Positions 1 to 8,402 of a DNA stretch of 52,280 bases are shown here, piece after piece. This DNA comes from Curvibacter soli (lineage in GTDB: Bacteria; Pseudomonadota; Gammaproteobacteria; Burkholderiales; Burkholderiaceae_C): contig NZ_JARGEN010000009.1 in the NCBI RefSeq assembly GCF_029211125.1, positions 1 through 52,280 on the forward strand. The letters are read 5' to 3'. The stretch's first letter is position 1. Each line of letters starts with the position of its first letter. The position numbers and the translations under genes were made by a program. The notes beneath the pieces are model-generated. The model made no database searches and was not told the DNA's origin. It worked only from the letters and a program-made list of their open reading frames with translations.

Positions 1-436
1 GCGGGCGACATAGACGGGCGACATGGCGCAGCGCGGTGCCCTGACCAGCAACTGCGAACCATCCCGGCAACACCAGCCACACCCCGTGCAGCCATCGCTG
101 CAGGCGCAGCCCTGCACGCTGCGTGCCGAACACCGTTTGTGGAGTGTCCTGGTGGCCGCTGGGCGACGTTCATGCCCGTCATAACGGCCAGCGCAGGGTC
201 TCTTGGACGCATGCAGGCAGGCAATCCGGGCAACGAAATTCAGAAAATCCAATGAGGTGCGGATTCGTTATGGGGTGGTCACGGATTCAGGTGACTGACT
301 GACTGACTGACTGACTGACTGACGACTGACTGACGACTGACTGCCCTGCCGTACTTCGCGAGCCGATCAAGCTGGCCGCCGAGGCCGTGATCATATCCAT
401 CATCGACGCAGTCGTCGGCACTGCGGGCGCGCCGCG
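1..436. other. Left-edge stretch without a recognised gene
   Basis: I recognise no gene here. Frame 1 on the plus strand is open from the window edge to a TGA near base 253, but its translation resembles nothing I know, so I do not call it. The stretch holds a TGAC microsatellite (292-343) and lies downstream of the leftward acyltransferase gene, so it is the 3' flank of the lipid island. Whether the island continues to the left cannot be seen. Confidence 0.5.
292..343. repeat. TGAC tetranucleotide microsatellite
   Basis: Eight uninterrupted TGAC units run from 292 to 323. They are followed by two further short TGAC runs, each offset by an extra GAC. Such tetranucleotide tracts can change length by slipped-strand mispairing. 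It lies about 90 bases past the stop codon of the leftward acyltransferase gene and inside no gene I can support. Confidence 0.85.
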
Positions 437-1381
437 TCAGGACGAAGCGACGGGCGGCGTGGTGGCGGGTCGCAGCTTGCGCCAGCGCCGGTGGTGCCAA
501 CTCCACAGTTGCGGGCGCTGCAGAACCTGCTGCTCCGTCAGGCGTACCAAGCGCTCGACGTCCGACTCCAGCGAGTCCTGCCCCAACGGCACCGGCGGCT
601 GGATTTCGAAGCGCCAGGCCGGTTCGGCCGCCGTCGTCGCCACCGGCAGTAGCGGCGCACGTGCTGCGCGGGCGAGCTGCGCGGGGCCGGCCGGCATGGC
701 AGCGTCCTTGCCGAGAAAGCGCTGCAGCAGGCCGGTCTCGGCCTGCTGCACGCCCTGGTCCATCATGACGAAGACGATGCGGCCCTGCTTCAGCGCCGCG
801 ACCATCTGCGCATAGGCGCGTATACCGGCGTTCGCCAGTATGCCTTCGATACCGTACTGCTCAAGGCCGTTCTGCAGCAGACCGGCGGACATCATCCGCG
901 CTTCGCGGTAGACCACGCTCACGCCCCAGCCTGCGCGCGCCAGCTTCACGGTGAGCAATGCAGCGTTGCCCATGTGCGTGGCCAACAGGATCGCGCCGCG
1001 CCCGCCCGCCATGGCAGCACGCAGATGCTCCAGGCCGTCGACCTCGCAGTGCGCGATGAGTTGGTCTTCGTTCTGGCGCCGGTCGAACATCGCCAGGATC
1101 TCGAGCACGGCGGTGTTGTTCACACGATAGGCCTCGCGCAGCAGCGGCGCCACCGACGGGTCGCCCGGCGGCCGGCCGAGCGCCAGCGCCATATCGTGCG
1201 CGATGCGCCGACGCTGGCGCCACGCCAGCCGGTACTGCAGCGCGCCCGTCAGGTTGCCGAGGACACGCACGCGCTGGAAGCCGGCCAGGCGCAGCACGGC
1301 GCGCAGTCCGAGGAAGAGCGCGCGGCGGCGGGCGCGGCGCCAACGGCGCCCCAGGTCAACCGGGCGGTCCGCCCCGCTCAC
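437..1381 (-). CDS. LpxL/HtrB-like lipid acyltransferase with altered active site
   Basis: A 314-residue protein of the lipid A / lysophospholipid acyltransferase superfamily, which transfers an acyl chain to a lipid acceptor at the inner membrane. A hydrophobic N-terminus (about 21-50) precedes the signature ATHMGNAAL around residues 134-142. Family members have H-x4-E or H-x4-D, for example HxGNWE. Here His136 is kept, but the acidic position (141) is Ala. Either the enzyme is inactive, it uses another residue, or it has another role. The start is GTG at 1381, overlapping the stop of the upstream ABC transporter gene (GTGA), so it is translationally coupled as the last gene of the leftward lipid operon. 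Family is fairly sure; substrate unknown. Confidence 0.75.
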   Translation of the reverse strand: MSGADRPVDLGRRWRRARRRALFLGLRAVLRLAGFQRVRVLGNLTGALQYRLAWRQRRRIAHDMALALGRPPGDPSVAPLLREAYRVNNTAVLEILAMFDRRQNEDQLIAHCEVDGLEHLRAAMAGGRGAILLATHMGNAALLTVKLARAGWGVSVVYREARMMSAGLLQNGLEQYGIEGILANAGIRAYAQMVAALKQGRIVFVMMDQGVQQAETGLLQRFLGKDAAMPAGPAQLARAARAPLLPVATTAAEPAWRFEIQPPVPLGQDSLESDVERLVRLTEQQVLQRPQLWSWHHRRWRKLRPATTPPVASS

Positions 1382-3168
1382 GTGCCGTGCTCCTGGGTTG
1401 CTGCATTGGCGGCTCCGACGGGGCCGCGCACCAGGCCCACCTGTGCATCGGCCAGACGGTAAATCCGGTCGGCCGCTTCGATCAGCAGGCCCTGGTGCGC
1501 CACGGCCAGGATAGTCAGGCGGCCCTTCAGGCGGCGCACGGTGTCGATCACGACGGCCTGGGCTTCGGCGTCGAGGCTGCTCGTAGCCTCGTCGAGCACC
1601 AGCAGGCTGGGTTTGTGCACTAGCGCCCGCGCGATGGACAGGCGCTGGCGCTGGCCACCGGACAGGCGCGAACCGCCCTCACCCACCCGGGTCTGCAGGC
1701 CTTCGGGCATGGCATCGACGAAGTCGAGCGCATCAGCGGCGCGCAAGGCGTCGCGCAGATCGGCCTCGCCGAGGTCTTCATCGCCGAGCGCGAGGTTATA
1801 GGCGATTGATTCGTTGACCAGCACCGAATCCTGCGGCACGTAGCCGATCTGGCGTCGCCAGGGGCGCAGAGCCAGTTCGCCCATCGGCACGCCATCGACA
1901 CGCACGCTGCCGGCTTCCGGCTGCAGCAGCCCGACCACCAGATCGAGCATCGTGGTCTTGCCGGCGCCCGAGGGGCCGACGATCACGGTCAGCTCGCGCG
2001 CAGGGATGACGAAGGACGCATCGTCGAGCACCAGTCGTCCGTCACCGTGCCGGAAGCGCACATGGTCGAAGACGATGCTGCCGGACAGCGTCACCATGCG
2101 ATCACCGCCTTTCGGTTCGGCCTGCGCATGCGCCGCGTCGATGCCGTCGATGAGCGCCCAGTAGGCGCTCTCGCGCACCACGACCTGCTGATAGGCGCGC
2201 TGGGTCTTGGAAAGATAACCCACCACGCGCGCCAGCAGGAACAGCATGACCAGTACCGACGCCAGCGGCATCTTCAGCAGCACCAGACTGAGGAAAAAGC
2301 CGATGCCGACCATGATGGCGAGTAGCGGATCTTGCAGCGCGCCGAGCGCTTCACGGCTGACCACTTGGCGGCGCAGCGCGCGGCGCAGTTGCCTCATCTG
2401 GTCGGACAGCAACGCGTCGACGTGGTCTTCGCGCGCCATCGCCTTGAGCGGCTTGGCCGCGACCAACTGCGCACCGATGGCCGACAGCAGCGAGGTCAGC
2501 AGCCGCGTCTGGTGCTGGCCCGCGCGGCGCGAGCTGCGGATGAGCGTGTGCAGCAGCGCCAGCAGCAGGCCGCCGGCGATGGCCGCGGCCACGCCGGCCT
2601 GCCACGAGATCGCCAGCGCGATGCCGATATAGATCAGCGAATTCAGCAGCATCGCCGCCATCTCGGCGCTGTACTGGAAGGCTTCGGAGGCGCGCTGCGC
2701 CTCGGTCGCGACCGCGTTCGACAGCCGGCCAACCGACTGCTGTAGGTAATGGCTCCAGCGCGCGCCCATCACTGCGCGGATGAGCGCCAGTCGCAGGTCA
2801 GTGGCGATATGCGCCACGGTGTAGCCGACCTGCTTGTTGGCCACCAGCGTGAGGCCGGCGCGCAGCGCGATCAGCGTGATCGCCAGAGTGAGCATGACGG
2901 GTGCCGTCGGCTGCAGCCCGAGGAAGTCAGCGATGCGCGTGGCAACCTGCTCGGGCATCGACGGCTTGTGGTTGACGTCGTTGGCGGTCGTCAGCGTCAG
3001 CATCGACAGCAGCATCGACATGCCAAGGCCGTCGAGCAGCCCTGCGACAAAGACCGCAGCGAGCGCGGCCGCACTGCGGCCCGGATAGGCGCACACGAAG
3101 GCGCCGATCATCGGCACCGCGCCGCGGACGCGGGCGGCGGTCACGACGTCGGTCGGCTCGGCGCTCAT
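1378..3168 (-). CDS. MsbA-type ABC exporter (fused permease and ATPase)
   Basis: A 596-residue half-transporter. An N-terminal membrane domain (about 20-330, several hydrophobic helices) is followed by an ATPase domain with Walker A GPSGAGKT (398-405), Q-loop Gln446, signature LSGGQ (502-506), Walker B ending in LLVLDE (522-527) and H-loop His558. All catalytic motifs are intact, so it should work as an ATP-driven homodimeric exporter. MsbA-like proteins flip lipids or hydrophobic molecules across the inner membrane, and its place between lipid-kinase and acyltransferase genes suggests a lipid cargo (inference). Its ATG overlaps the lipid-kinase stop (ATGA), and its own stop overlaps the acyltransferase start. 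Confidence 0.88.
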   Translation of the reverse strand: MSAEPTDVVTAARVRGAVPMIGAFVCAYPGRSAAALAAVFVAGLLDGLGMSMLLSMLTLTTANDVNHKPSMPEQVATRIADFLGLQPTAPVMLTLAITLIALRAGLTLVANKQVGYTVAHIATDLRLALIRAVMGARWSHYLQQSVGRLSNAVATEAQRASEAFQYSAEMAAMLLNSLIYIGIALAISWQAGVAAAIAGGLLLALLHTLIRSSRRAGQHQTRLLTSLLSAIGAQLVAAKPLKAMAREDHVDALLSDQMRQLRRALRRQVVSREALGALQDPLLAIMVGIGFFLSLVLLKMPLASVLVMLFLLARVVGYLSKTQRAYQQVVVRESAYWALIDGIDAAHAQAEPKGGDRMVTLSGSIVFDHVRFRHGDGRLVLDDASFVIPARELTVIVGPSGAGKTTMLDLVVGLLQPEAGSVRVDGVPMGELALRPWRRQIGYVPQDSVLVNESIAYNLALGDEDLGEADLRDALRAADALDFVDAMPEGLQTRVGEGGSRLSGGQRQRLSIARALVHKPSLLVLDEATSSLDAEAQAVVIDTVRRLKGRLTILAVAHQGLLIEAADRIYRLADAQVGLVRGPVGAANAATQEHGT

Positions 3169-4175
3169 GCCGCGAAGAACCGCAAGGAGGGGCCGTGACG
3201 GATCACGACCGGGCGCGCAGGGTCGGTGTCATAGGCCTCGCCGTCGAGCGAATAGCCGCTCAGGCCGATGATCTCGACGTACGCGCAGCCGCCGCTGAGA
3301 AAGCCGTGGGCCGCGTCCATCGATTGCAAGAAACGCCCGGTGAACAGGAGGGGCAGCGTACGGAAGAAGCCGGTGGCATCCCGCGACACCGCCGTCAGGC
3401 GCATGCCGCCGTCGGCGCGCGTGGCATAGGGGTCGAACAGGCCGTGGCGGTGCTGCAGCGTAGTCGCCAGCAGCAGGCTCACCTTGCCCTCGAGGCGGCC
3501 CAGCGCGCCGGCCTCGATGCGCAGGTCTGGGCACGACAGGCCGGAACGCCCGCGCAGCCCAAGGAAGAGGAGGCGCAGCAACGATGCCGCCGTGCTCAGG
3601 TGGCCGGTGCGCAGCGGGCCGTCGCCGCCGGTGCGGTGCGCATGCGTGCGGCGGATGACGCCATCGATCAGCGCCGCGCCGACCCACAGGCCGTAGCGCG
3701 TCGGTGCCGGTGCCTGCTCGATGCACAGCGTGGCGCGCTCGACCACGGCCAGGTCCCAGCGCTTCGCGGCCACGGCCGCGAGGCCACGCTTGAGCGAGGT
3801 GAGCGCGTCCGCGCCCGGCACCAGGTCGGCGGCCGTGAGGTTGGTGCGGCCACCCGGCAGCACGAGCAGATCCGGCATCCATGCACCGACCGGCAGACTG
3901 GCCAGTTGATGGATGACGGCGCGCACGGTGCCGTCACCGGCCAGCACCATCACGTGGCGCTGGCGCCGGACCAGGATGGTTTCGACGGCGGCCGTGAGCG
4001 ATGCAGGACCGTCGACCACCACCACCTCGGCGCCCTGCGCCTTCGCCAGCGCCTCGGCCTGACCGGCCAGGCCGCGGGATGCACGAAAGCTCAGGGGATT
4101 GACGATGAGGCACGGCGGCAGCGAAGCATTCGCCAACGCATCGCGCGACTCGAACACGGGCGCCAGCCCGGGCAC
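3165..4175 (-). CDS. Diacylglycerol-kinase-family lipid kinase
   Basis: This lipid kinase would phosphorylate a lipid alcohol (diacylglycerol, sphingosine or ceramide) using ATP. The catalytic domain starts at CLIVNPLSFRASRG and contains the nucleotide-binding LAGDGTV and a PGGRTNLTA segment. The C-terminus has the usual DGE motif (SLDGEAY). In Caulobacter a member of this superfamily (CpgB) is a ceramide kinase, which matters because a BcerS-like gene lies in the same island. The open frame runs back to 4538 inside the desaturase gene. The true start is uncertain: GTG at 4175 is used here (336 aa), with TTG at 4187 or GTG at 4211 as alternatives. The stop overlaps the ABC exporter start. Confidence 0.8.
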   Translation of the reverse strand: MPGLAPVFESRDALANASLPPCLIVNPLSFRASRGLAGQAEALAKAQGAEVVVVDGPASLTAAVETILVRRQRHVMVLAGDGTVRAVIHQLASLPVGAWMPDLLVLPGGRTNLTAADLVPGADALTSLKRGLAAVAAKRWDLAVVERATLCIEQAPAPTRYGLWVGAALIDGVIRRTHAHRTGGDGPLRTGHLSTAASLLRLLFLGLRGRSGLSCPDLRIEAGALGRLEGKVSLLLATTLQHRHGLFDPYATRADGGMRLTAVSRDATGFFRTLPLLFTGRFLQSMDAAHGFLSGGCAYVEIIGLSGYSLDGEAYDTDPARPVVIRHGPSLRFFAA

Positions 4176-4183
4176 ACTGGCGT

Positions 4184-5335
4184 TCAAGATCGGTCGGGCC
4201 GCGGTAGCCACGCACGCATCGCCGATCTCTCGTGCGGCGTTTGCCGGGCAGACTGCCAGAGTTCGCGCACTGCGGCGAAGAAGCTGTCGCGGTTGGTGAT
4301 GCGGTAGGCGGCATCCGCCGGCAGGCTCGCCATCAGGCGCCGATGTGCTTCGTCCATGTTGTGGTACGGCAGTGCGGGGAAGAGATGGTGCAGCGCGTGG
4401 TAGCGCAAACCCACTGGAAACAAGGCGATGGTCAACCAGGTCTGGCCGGTAATGTTGATGGATTCCTCCACCTGGCCCGCCAGGTCCATCGGCGTGCCGT
4501 CGTTGATGTAGCGGTGCGCGGCTAGGTTGCGTACCCAATTCAGCCCCAGCGTGCAGGCCAGCAGCAGGTAACCCATGGCCACGTGCGTCAGGCTGATCAC
4601 GTCACGCCAGACCAGCACGGCGAGCGCCAGGATGTAGACGAAGCACAGCACTTCGACGATCTTCAGGTGCTTCTCGAAGCGCTTGGGAAAGCGCTCGCTG
4701 TAGTAAGGATTTGTCACGGCCGCCGACGCACGCGTCAGCACCCAGCGTCGCAGACCGCCGTGCAGCCACGACAGCGGACCCAGCACGCCGAAGCGCACCA
4801 GCATGAACAGCGGCAGCAAGGGCGCCTGCGCCAGATACTTGAGCGTTTCCTTCACCGGGGACGAACCAAGCGGCAGGTATTCGCCGTCCGACGGCGTGCC
4901 GAAGCGGCGGTGGTTGTGATGCTCGATGTGGTTGCTGTACATGATCCACGGCATCAGGAACGGAATGCCCAGGGCCAGGTTCCATGCCCGCTTGAACCAG
5001 ACCATCTGCTGGCTCGGCATGTGGATGATCTCGTGGATGAAGGTGCCCGAACGGAAGAACAGCAGGCTGGCGACGATGAAGGCCACGATCTGCACCGCGC
5101 TCCAAGGCGTTGCCAGGAAATAGACGGCGACAAGCGTCCAGCCCAGACCCGTGGTCAGCAGGAAATCGGTCCAGTAGATGACGGGCGAGCGTTCGAACAG
5201 GTCGGCGATCAGCGCGCGCGCCTGTCCCCGCCATGCGAAATTTCGGGTGACCGGGGCAGCGGCAGTTGCCCGTTCAACGGGCGTGGAAGTGGTAGTCACG
5301 GCGCAACGAAAGACATCGGGAGATAACTGAAGCAT
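4184..5335 (-). CDS. Membrane fatty-acid desaturase / hydroxylase
   Basis: A 383-residue integral-membrane di-iron enzyme. The three histidine boxes are present: HEIIH (101-105), HIEHHNH (136-142) and HALHH (313-317). Hydrophobic segments lie around 60-95, 118-132, 170-190 and 228-265. Such enzymes insert a double bond or hydroxyl group into acyl or sphingoid chains using O2. Its position between a DUF3108 gene and a lipid-kinase gene suggests it modifies the hydrophobic part of the island's lipid product. Head-group or chain-position specificity cannot be read from the sequence. The stop at 4184 abuts the kinase gene. Confidence 0.87.
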   Translation of the reverse strand: MLQLSPDVFRCAVTTTSTPVERATAAAPVTRNFAWRGQARALIADLFERSPVIYWTDFLLTTGLGWTLVAVYFLATPWSAVQIVAFIVASLLFFRSGTFIHEIIHMPSQQMVWFKRAWNLALGIPFLMPWIMYSNHIEHHNHRRFGTPSDGEYLPLGSSPVKETLKYLAQAPLLPLFMLVRFGVLGPLSWLHGGLRRWVLTRASAAVTNPYYSERFPKRFEKHLKIVEVLCFVYILALAVLVWRDVISLTHVAMGYLLLACTLGLNWVRNLAAHRYINDGTPMDLAGQVEESINITGQTWLTIALFPVGLRYHALHHLFPALPYHNMDEAHRRLMASLPADAAYRITNRDSFFAAVRELWQSARQTPHERSAMRAWLPRPDRS

Positions 5336-5394
5336 ACCGGGTGCGGGGAAGTCCCCGATGAGAACTCCAATTTCGCGGCTCCGCAGAAGGATTG

Positions 5395-6198
5395 CTAACC
5401 GCTGATGTCGACCAGCGCCATGTCGAGCGGTGCGTCGAATGGCGGCAGCGTAAGGCGTATGCGCACTGGCAGGAACTGCCGCGCCGGCTCCACCCAGACC
5501 TCGGCCCGGGTGTCCTCGGGCTTGTGCAACAAACGTGTCAGCTTCTGTGTGTTCAGTGTGCCTGCGGGGGTCTTGATGCTCTCCGCGCCCGAGATTTCAA
5601 AGACCCAGGCTTCGGCACGGCCGCGCACGCCAACCACCGGCATCACGACCCGCTCGCCCGCCTTCGCCTTGGCCGGGTCCGCCGCCAGAATGGCCTGCAA
5701 CTGCACCAGCCAGCTGACGCGGTCCTGCGTGCCCGGCACCAGGGGAATGTCGGGCGCGGAGCCCGAGAAATCGATCTTCGATTCTCCGCGCACGAAGGTA
5801 GCCTCACGCGCGGACTTGCCCAGGCGCTTCTCCACATAGTTATTGGGCGCCACGCCGGCGGCGTCGAAGCCTCCCTGGCTGGCCCAGTTGAACAGCGCCA
5901 AGCCAGCTACCGTGCCCTTGAGGTGCGCTTCGTAGGTCTCAGCCGTGCGCTTCCAGACGAACTCGCCGCTGCCGCGGATGCCGCCGCGCTGCATCTCATA
6001 GAGAACTGTGAAAGAGCGCGTGATGAGGGTCGGGTAGACCTTGGCCTCGGCATCGCGTTCCAGTGGCGGCGTGCCACCGGGTTCAGCGGCAGAGGCGATG
6101 GAAGCCACCAGGACCGCCGCGCACAGTCCGGCCAGGCGCCGACAGCCAATGGGTCGGGGCGAGGTGCGGGGAGAGGAATCCGACGGGAACATGAACAT
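5395..6198 (-). CDS. Exported DUF3108-family protein
   Basis: After a signal peptide (basic stretch, then LAGLCAAVLVASIASA with cleavage near ASA-AEP) the mature part matches my picture of DUF3108. It is beta-rich, with the FTVLYEMQRGGIRGSGEF segment near the start and VEPARQFLPVRIRL near the end. DUF3108 proteins are periplasmic or surface proteins of unknown function with a lipocalin-like or LolA-like beta build, so lipid handling is plausible but unproven. The frame is open to an ATG at 6285 overlapping the previous gene, but that start would bury the signal peptide about 50 residues in. I therefore prefer ATG 6198 (267 aa) or 6192. Confidence 0.7.
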   Translation of the reverse strand: MFMFPSDSSPRTSPRPIGCRRLAGLCAAVLVASIASAAEPGGTPPLERDAEAKVYPTLITRSFTVLYEMQRGGIRGSGEFVWKRTAETYEAHLKGTVAGLALFNWASQGGFDAAGVAPNNYVEKRLGKSAREATFVRGESKIDFSGSAPDIPLVPGTQDRVSWLVQLQAILAADPAKAKAGERVVMPVVGVRGRAEAWVFEISGAESIKTPAGTLNTQKLTRLLHKPEDTRAEVWVEPARQFLPVRIRLTLPPFDAPLDMALVDISG

Positions 6199-6268
6199 GG
6201 GCAATAGCAGGCAAGGCCGGAGTCTCGCGCGAACGAGATCCGCCACGAAGCATATCGTAGTCGGCGCG

Positions 6269-7201
6269 TCAGCGCAGCACGCCACGGCGGCGCAGCCGCC
6301 AGTAGATCCCGGGCGCCGCCAGCAATGGGTGGCGTCGCTGAAACGGCGTGGGCTCGATCTTGTAGCCGCTGTGGCGCTCGACCTTCCACGCGACGTAGTC
6401 GGTAGCGTTGTCGAAGGTCAGGGCGGCCTTCAGAAGCCGCAGCACGTTCAGTATGGGGCCCAGCCGCTGGCGCATGCGCCAGCGGCGCTCGGCGATGGTG
6501 CGCTCGTCCGGCGCCAGCACGGGTGCCAATTCATCAACCGCCGTGGTGAAGGCGAGGCCGCCCTCCTCCCACGCAAGCGGCAGCAAGCGCGCATAGCGCG
6601 GCCCGTTGTGAGCCAGCAGATCGGCGCTGCGGGTGCCGCGCTCGACCCGCAGCTCGGCCGCGTAGGTGCGCGCATACAAGGCACGCCAGTAAGCAATTGG
6701 CTCGGCATGCAGCGGCCCCAAAATTGCCGCCCAGTGCGCCGCCGCCACCACGGCGTCGCAGACCGCATCGCGCATGGCGAGCTGGTCGGCCTCGCTGCGG
6801 GTGTAGATGCAGGCACAGGGCTGCGAGAAGCGCGCCCACAGCGTCGTATCGAGGCACTGCAGCGACATCGCCCGCCGGAACTGCGCCACCGTCATCACCG
6901 CGTACTTGGCCTTCAGGCTCTGGCCATCGACCGATTCCTCCAGGTAACCGACGTTTGGCGGCAGCAGACGGTTGGCGCAGGCAGCGAGCAACGAACCCGG
7001 CCAGTCGGTGACGTGGTCGACGAGCACGTAGAAATCAAGCACGCCGTCGAGTGTGCAATCTCTCAGGGCCGAGCCATAAAACAGCACGGCGGCCGCCCCG
7101 CCCTGCGCGCGTGCAGCGAGCCGCTCGGCCAGCGTCACGACTGCGGGCGGGACTTCACGCCGCAGCTCGTCATCGACCAACGTGCGCAGTTCTTCTCTCA
7201 C
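6269..7201 (-). CDS. Tam41/Mmp37-like phosphatidate cytidylyltransferase
   Basis: A 310-residue soluble protein that I read as a bacterial relative of Tam41, the mitochondrial CDP-diacylglycerol synthase (unrelated to CdsA). Matches are the nucleotidyltransferase signature FYGSALRD (41-48) followed by LDFYVLVDH (55-63), compared with YGS-x-V and LDFIFxV in Tam41. Next comes a hydrophobic/basic region, then LKAKYAVMT (96-104, compared with IKYGVIS) and LWARFSQPC (121-129, compared with LYVAGRLHKPV). The reaction would be CTP plus phosphatidate (or a phospho-ceramide-like lipid) to the CDP-lipid. Neighbours fit: a lipid kinase to make the substrate and two CDP-alcohol transferases to use the product. 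The GTG start overlaps the upstream stop (GTGA). The assignment rests on motif memory. Confidence 0.62.
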   Translation of the reverse strand: MREELRTLVDDELRREVPPAVVTLAERLAARAQGGAAAVLFYGSALRDCTLDGVLDFYVLVDHVTDWPGSLLAACANRLLPPNVGYLEESVDGQSLKAKYAVMTVAQFRRAMSLQCLDTTLWARFSQPCACIYTRSEADQLAMRDAVCDAVVAAAHWAAILGPLHAEPIAYWRALYARTYAAELRVERGTRSADLLAHNGPRYARLLPLAWEEGGLAFTTAVDELAPVLAPDERTIAERRWRMRQRLGPILNVLRLLKAALTFDNATDYVAWKVERHSGYKIEPTPFQRRHPLLAAPGIYWRLRRRGVLR

Positions 7202-8325
7202 GGTGGGGCGGAGAGCCAGGACCGCAGCGGACCACGACGGCGCGCCGCGGCGGCCTGCAGCAGCCGCACGGCATGCACGACCAGACAGGCCACGGTCCAG
7301 ATGGCCACGGCCAGAATGCCGAGGTCCGGACGCCCGAAGAGCATGGACGCCGTCAGCAGCAGCAGATTCGGGTTACGACGCGCGGTGATGAGCCGCAAGC
7401 GGCTGTCGAAGCGCTCCCATACGTGCATCTCGATGCCAAAACAAGCGATGAATAAGCCTTCCTCCAGGCGCTGCAGCACGTAGCCCGCGATGATCGCCGT
7501 AAGAGTCAGCGTGGCATGCGTCAGCGACAGGCCCACCGCCGGCAGCCCGACAATCCATGCCCACCACCAGAACGGCGGGTGAATCAAGTCGATGGAATGG
7601 TCGAAGACATCGCCAAAGCGCGAGGACTGCAGCGTAACCCGCGCCAGCTTGCCGTCCACGGTGTCAAGAAAGGTCATGCCCCAGGCGGCGGCGAGCCCGA
7701 GCGCGTAGTGCCCCGTCCAGAACAGCCACATGGCGACCAGCACCAGCGCCAAGCTGGCCAAGGTCACCTGGTTCGGCGTGATGCCGGCCTCGGCGCACAG
7801 GCGCGTAACGTAGCGCGCCGGCCGCGGCCAGACATAGAGCGTGACCAAGTCGGTGACGCCCTTGTAGGCGCCGAGGAAGGTACGCCACTCAATGGCGTCC
7901 ATGCTACCTGCCGTCAGCGGCAACAGGTACGGGGGCTCGCGCTTGCGCAGCTTGTCGTTGTAGCCATCGGCGATCTGTGCCGGCGAGACAGTTCGCGCAT
8001 CGGCCAGCGTCCGCCGCTCGGCCAGCAAGGTTGCAGCTTCAGCGGCACGTGCGGACGGGACGGACAGCGCGACCACCTCGCCGTTGCCGGCACGCAAGGC
8101 GACGTCATCCGTCGCACCAGCGAGGCCGCGCACCAGCGCTTCGTCATACACCCAGTCGGCCCGCAGCACTATGACGCGATCGGCATCGGCCGGCGCGCTG
8201 ACCACGCCGGCGCGCTCGAACTGGCGACCCAACCGCGCCTGTGACGTGAGCCCCCAGACACTCAAGGTCGATTCGCCGACGATGATCCCCGCGACACGCT
8301 GGGTGGAACCCGCGTTGGCGCTCAT
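7198..8325 (-). CDS. CDP-alcohol phosphatidyltransferase with N-terminal extension (paralogue A)
   Basis: A 375-residue two-part protein. The C-terminal membrane domain (about 150-365) carries the complete CDP-OH-P signature D-x2-DG-x2-AR-x8-G-x3-D-x3-D (Asp221, Asp224, Gly225, Ala228, Arg229, Gly238, Asp242, Asp246). It would transfer a phospho-alcohol or phospholipid group from a CDP-activated donor. Residues 10-140 form an extra cytosolic domain; IIVGESTLSVWGL and RVIVLRADWVYDEAL look like a worn-down nucleotidyltransferase fold, as in bifunctional IPCT/DIPPS-type enzymes (inference). The sequence after the motif (HPPFWWWAW) is shared with paralogue B at 12058-13266. First gene of the leftward arm; start ATG at 8325. 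Confidence 0.82.
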   Translation of the reverse strand: MSANAGSTQRVAGIIVGESTLSVWGLTSQARLGRQFERAGVVSAPADADRVIVLRADWVYDEALVRGLAGATDDVALRAGNGEVVALSVPSARAAEAATLLAERRTLADARTVSPAQIADGYNDKLRKREPPYLLPLTAGSMDAIEWRTFLGAYKGVTDLVTLYVWPRPARYVTRLCAEAGITPNQVTLASLALVLVAMWLFWTGHYALGLAAAWGMTFLDTVDGKLARVTLQSSRFGDVFDHSIDLIHPPFWWWAWIVGLPAVGLSLTHATLTLTAIIAGYVLQRLEEGLFIACFGIEMHVWERFDSRLRLITARRNPNLLLLTASMLFGRPDLGILAVAIWTVACLVVHAVRLLQAAAARRRGPLRSWLSAPP

Positions 8326-8402
8326 GAAAATAGCCCGACGTGCGGGGTATGAAGTTTTGGCATGATCGAAAGATCTGAAAAAGAAGCAGCGGGCGATTAT
8401 CG
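8326..8402. promoter_or_regulatory. Divergent control region of the lipid island
   Basis: The 77 bases between two divergent start codons are the only place from which both arms of the island could be transcribed together. The stretch is more AT-rich than its surroundings, notably around 8360-8400. I cannot identify trustworthy -35/-10 pairs or an operator by eye. Confidence 0.4.

Noticed and set aside
1-255. Open frame on the plus strand from the window edge
   Set aside because: About 84 codons are open, but the translation matches nothing I know and lacks a visible start, so it is probably chance in GC-rich DNA.
4212-4538. Extended N-terminus of the lipid kinase frame
   Set aside because: It overlaps the desaturase coding sequence by more than 300 bases, and the residues are low-quality Pro/Arg/His-rich shadow sequence before the conserved kinase fold.
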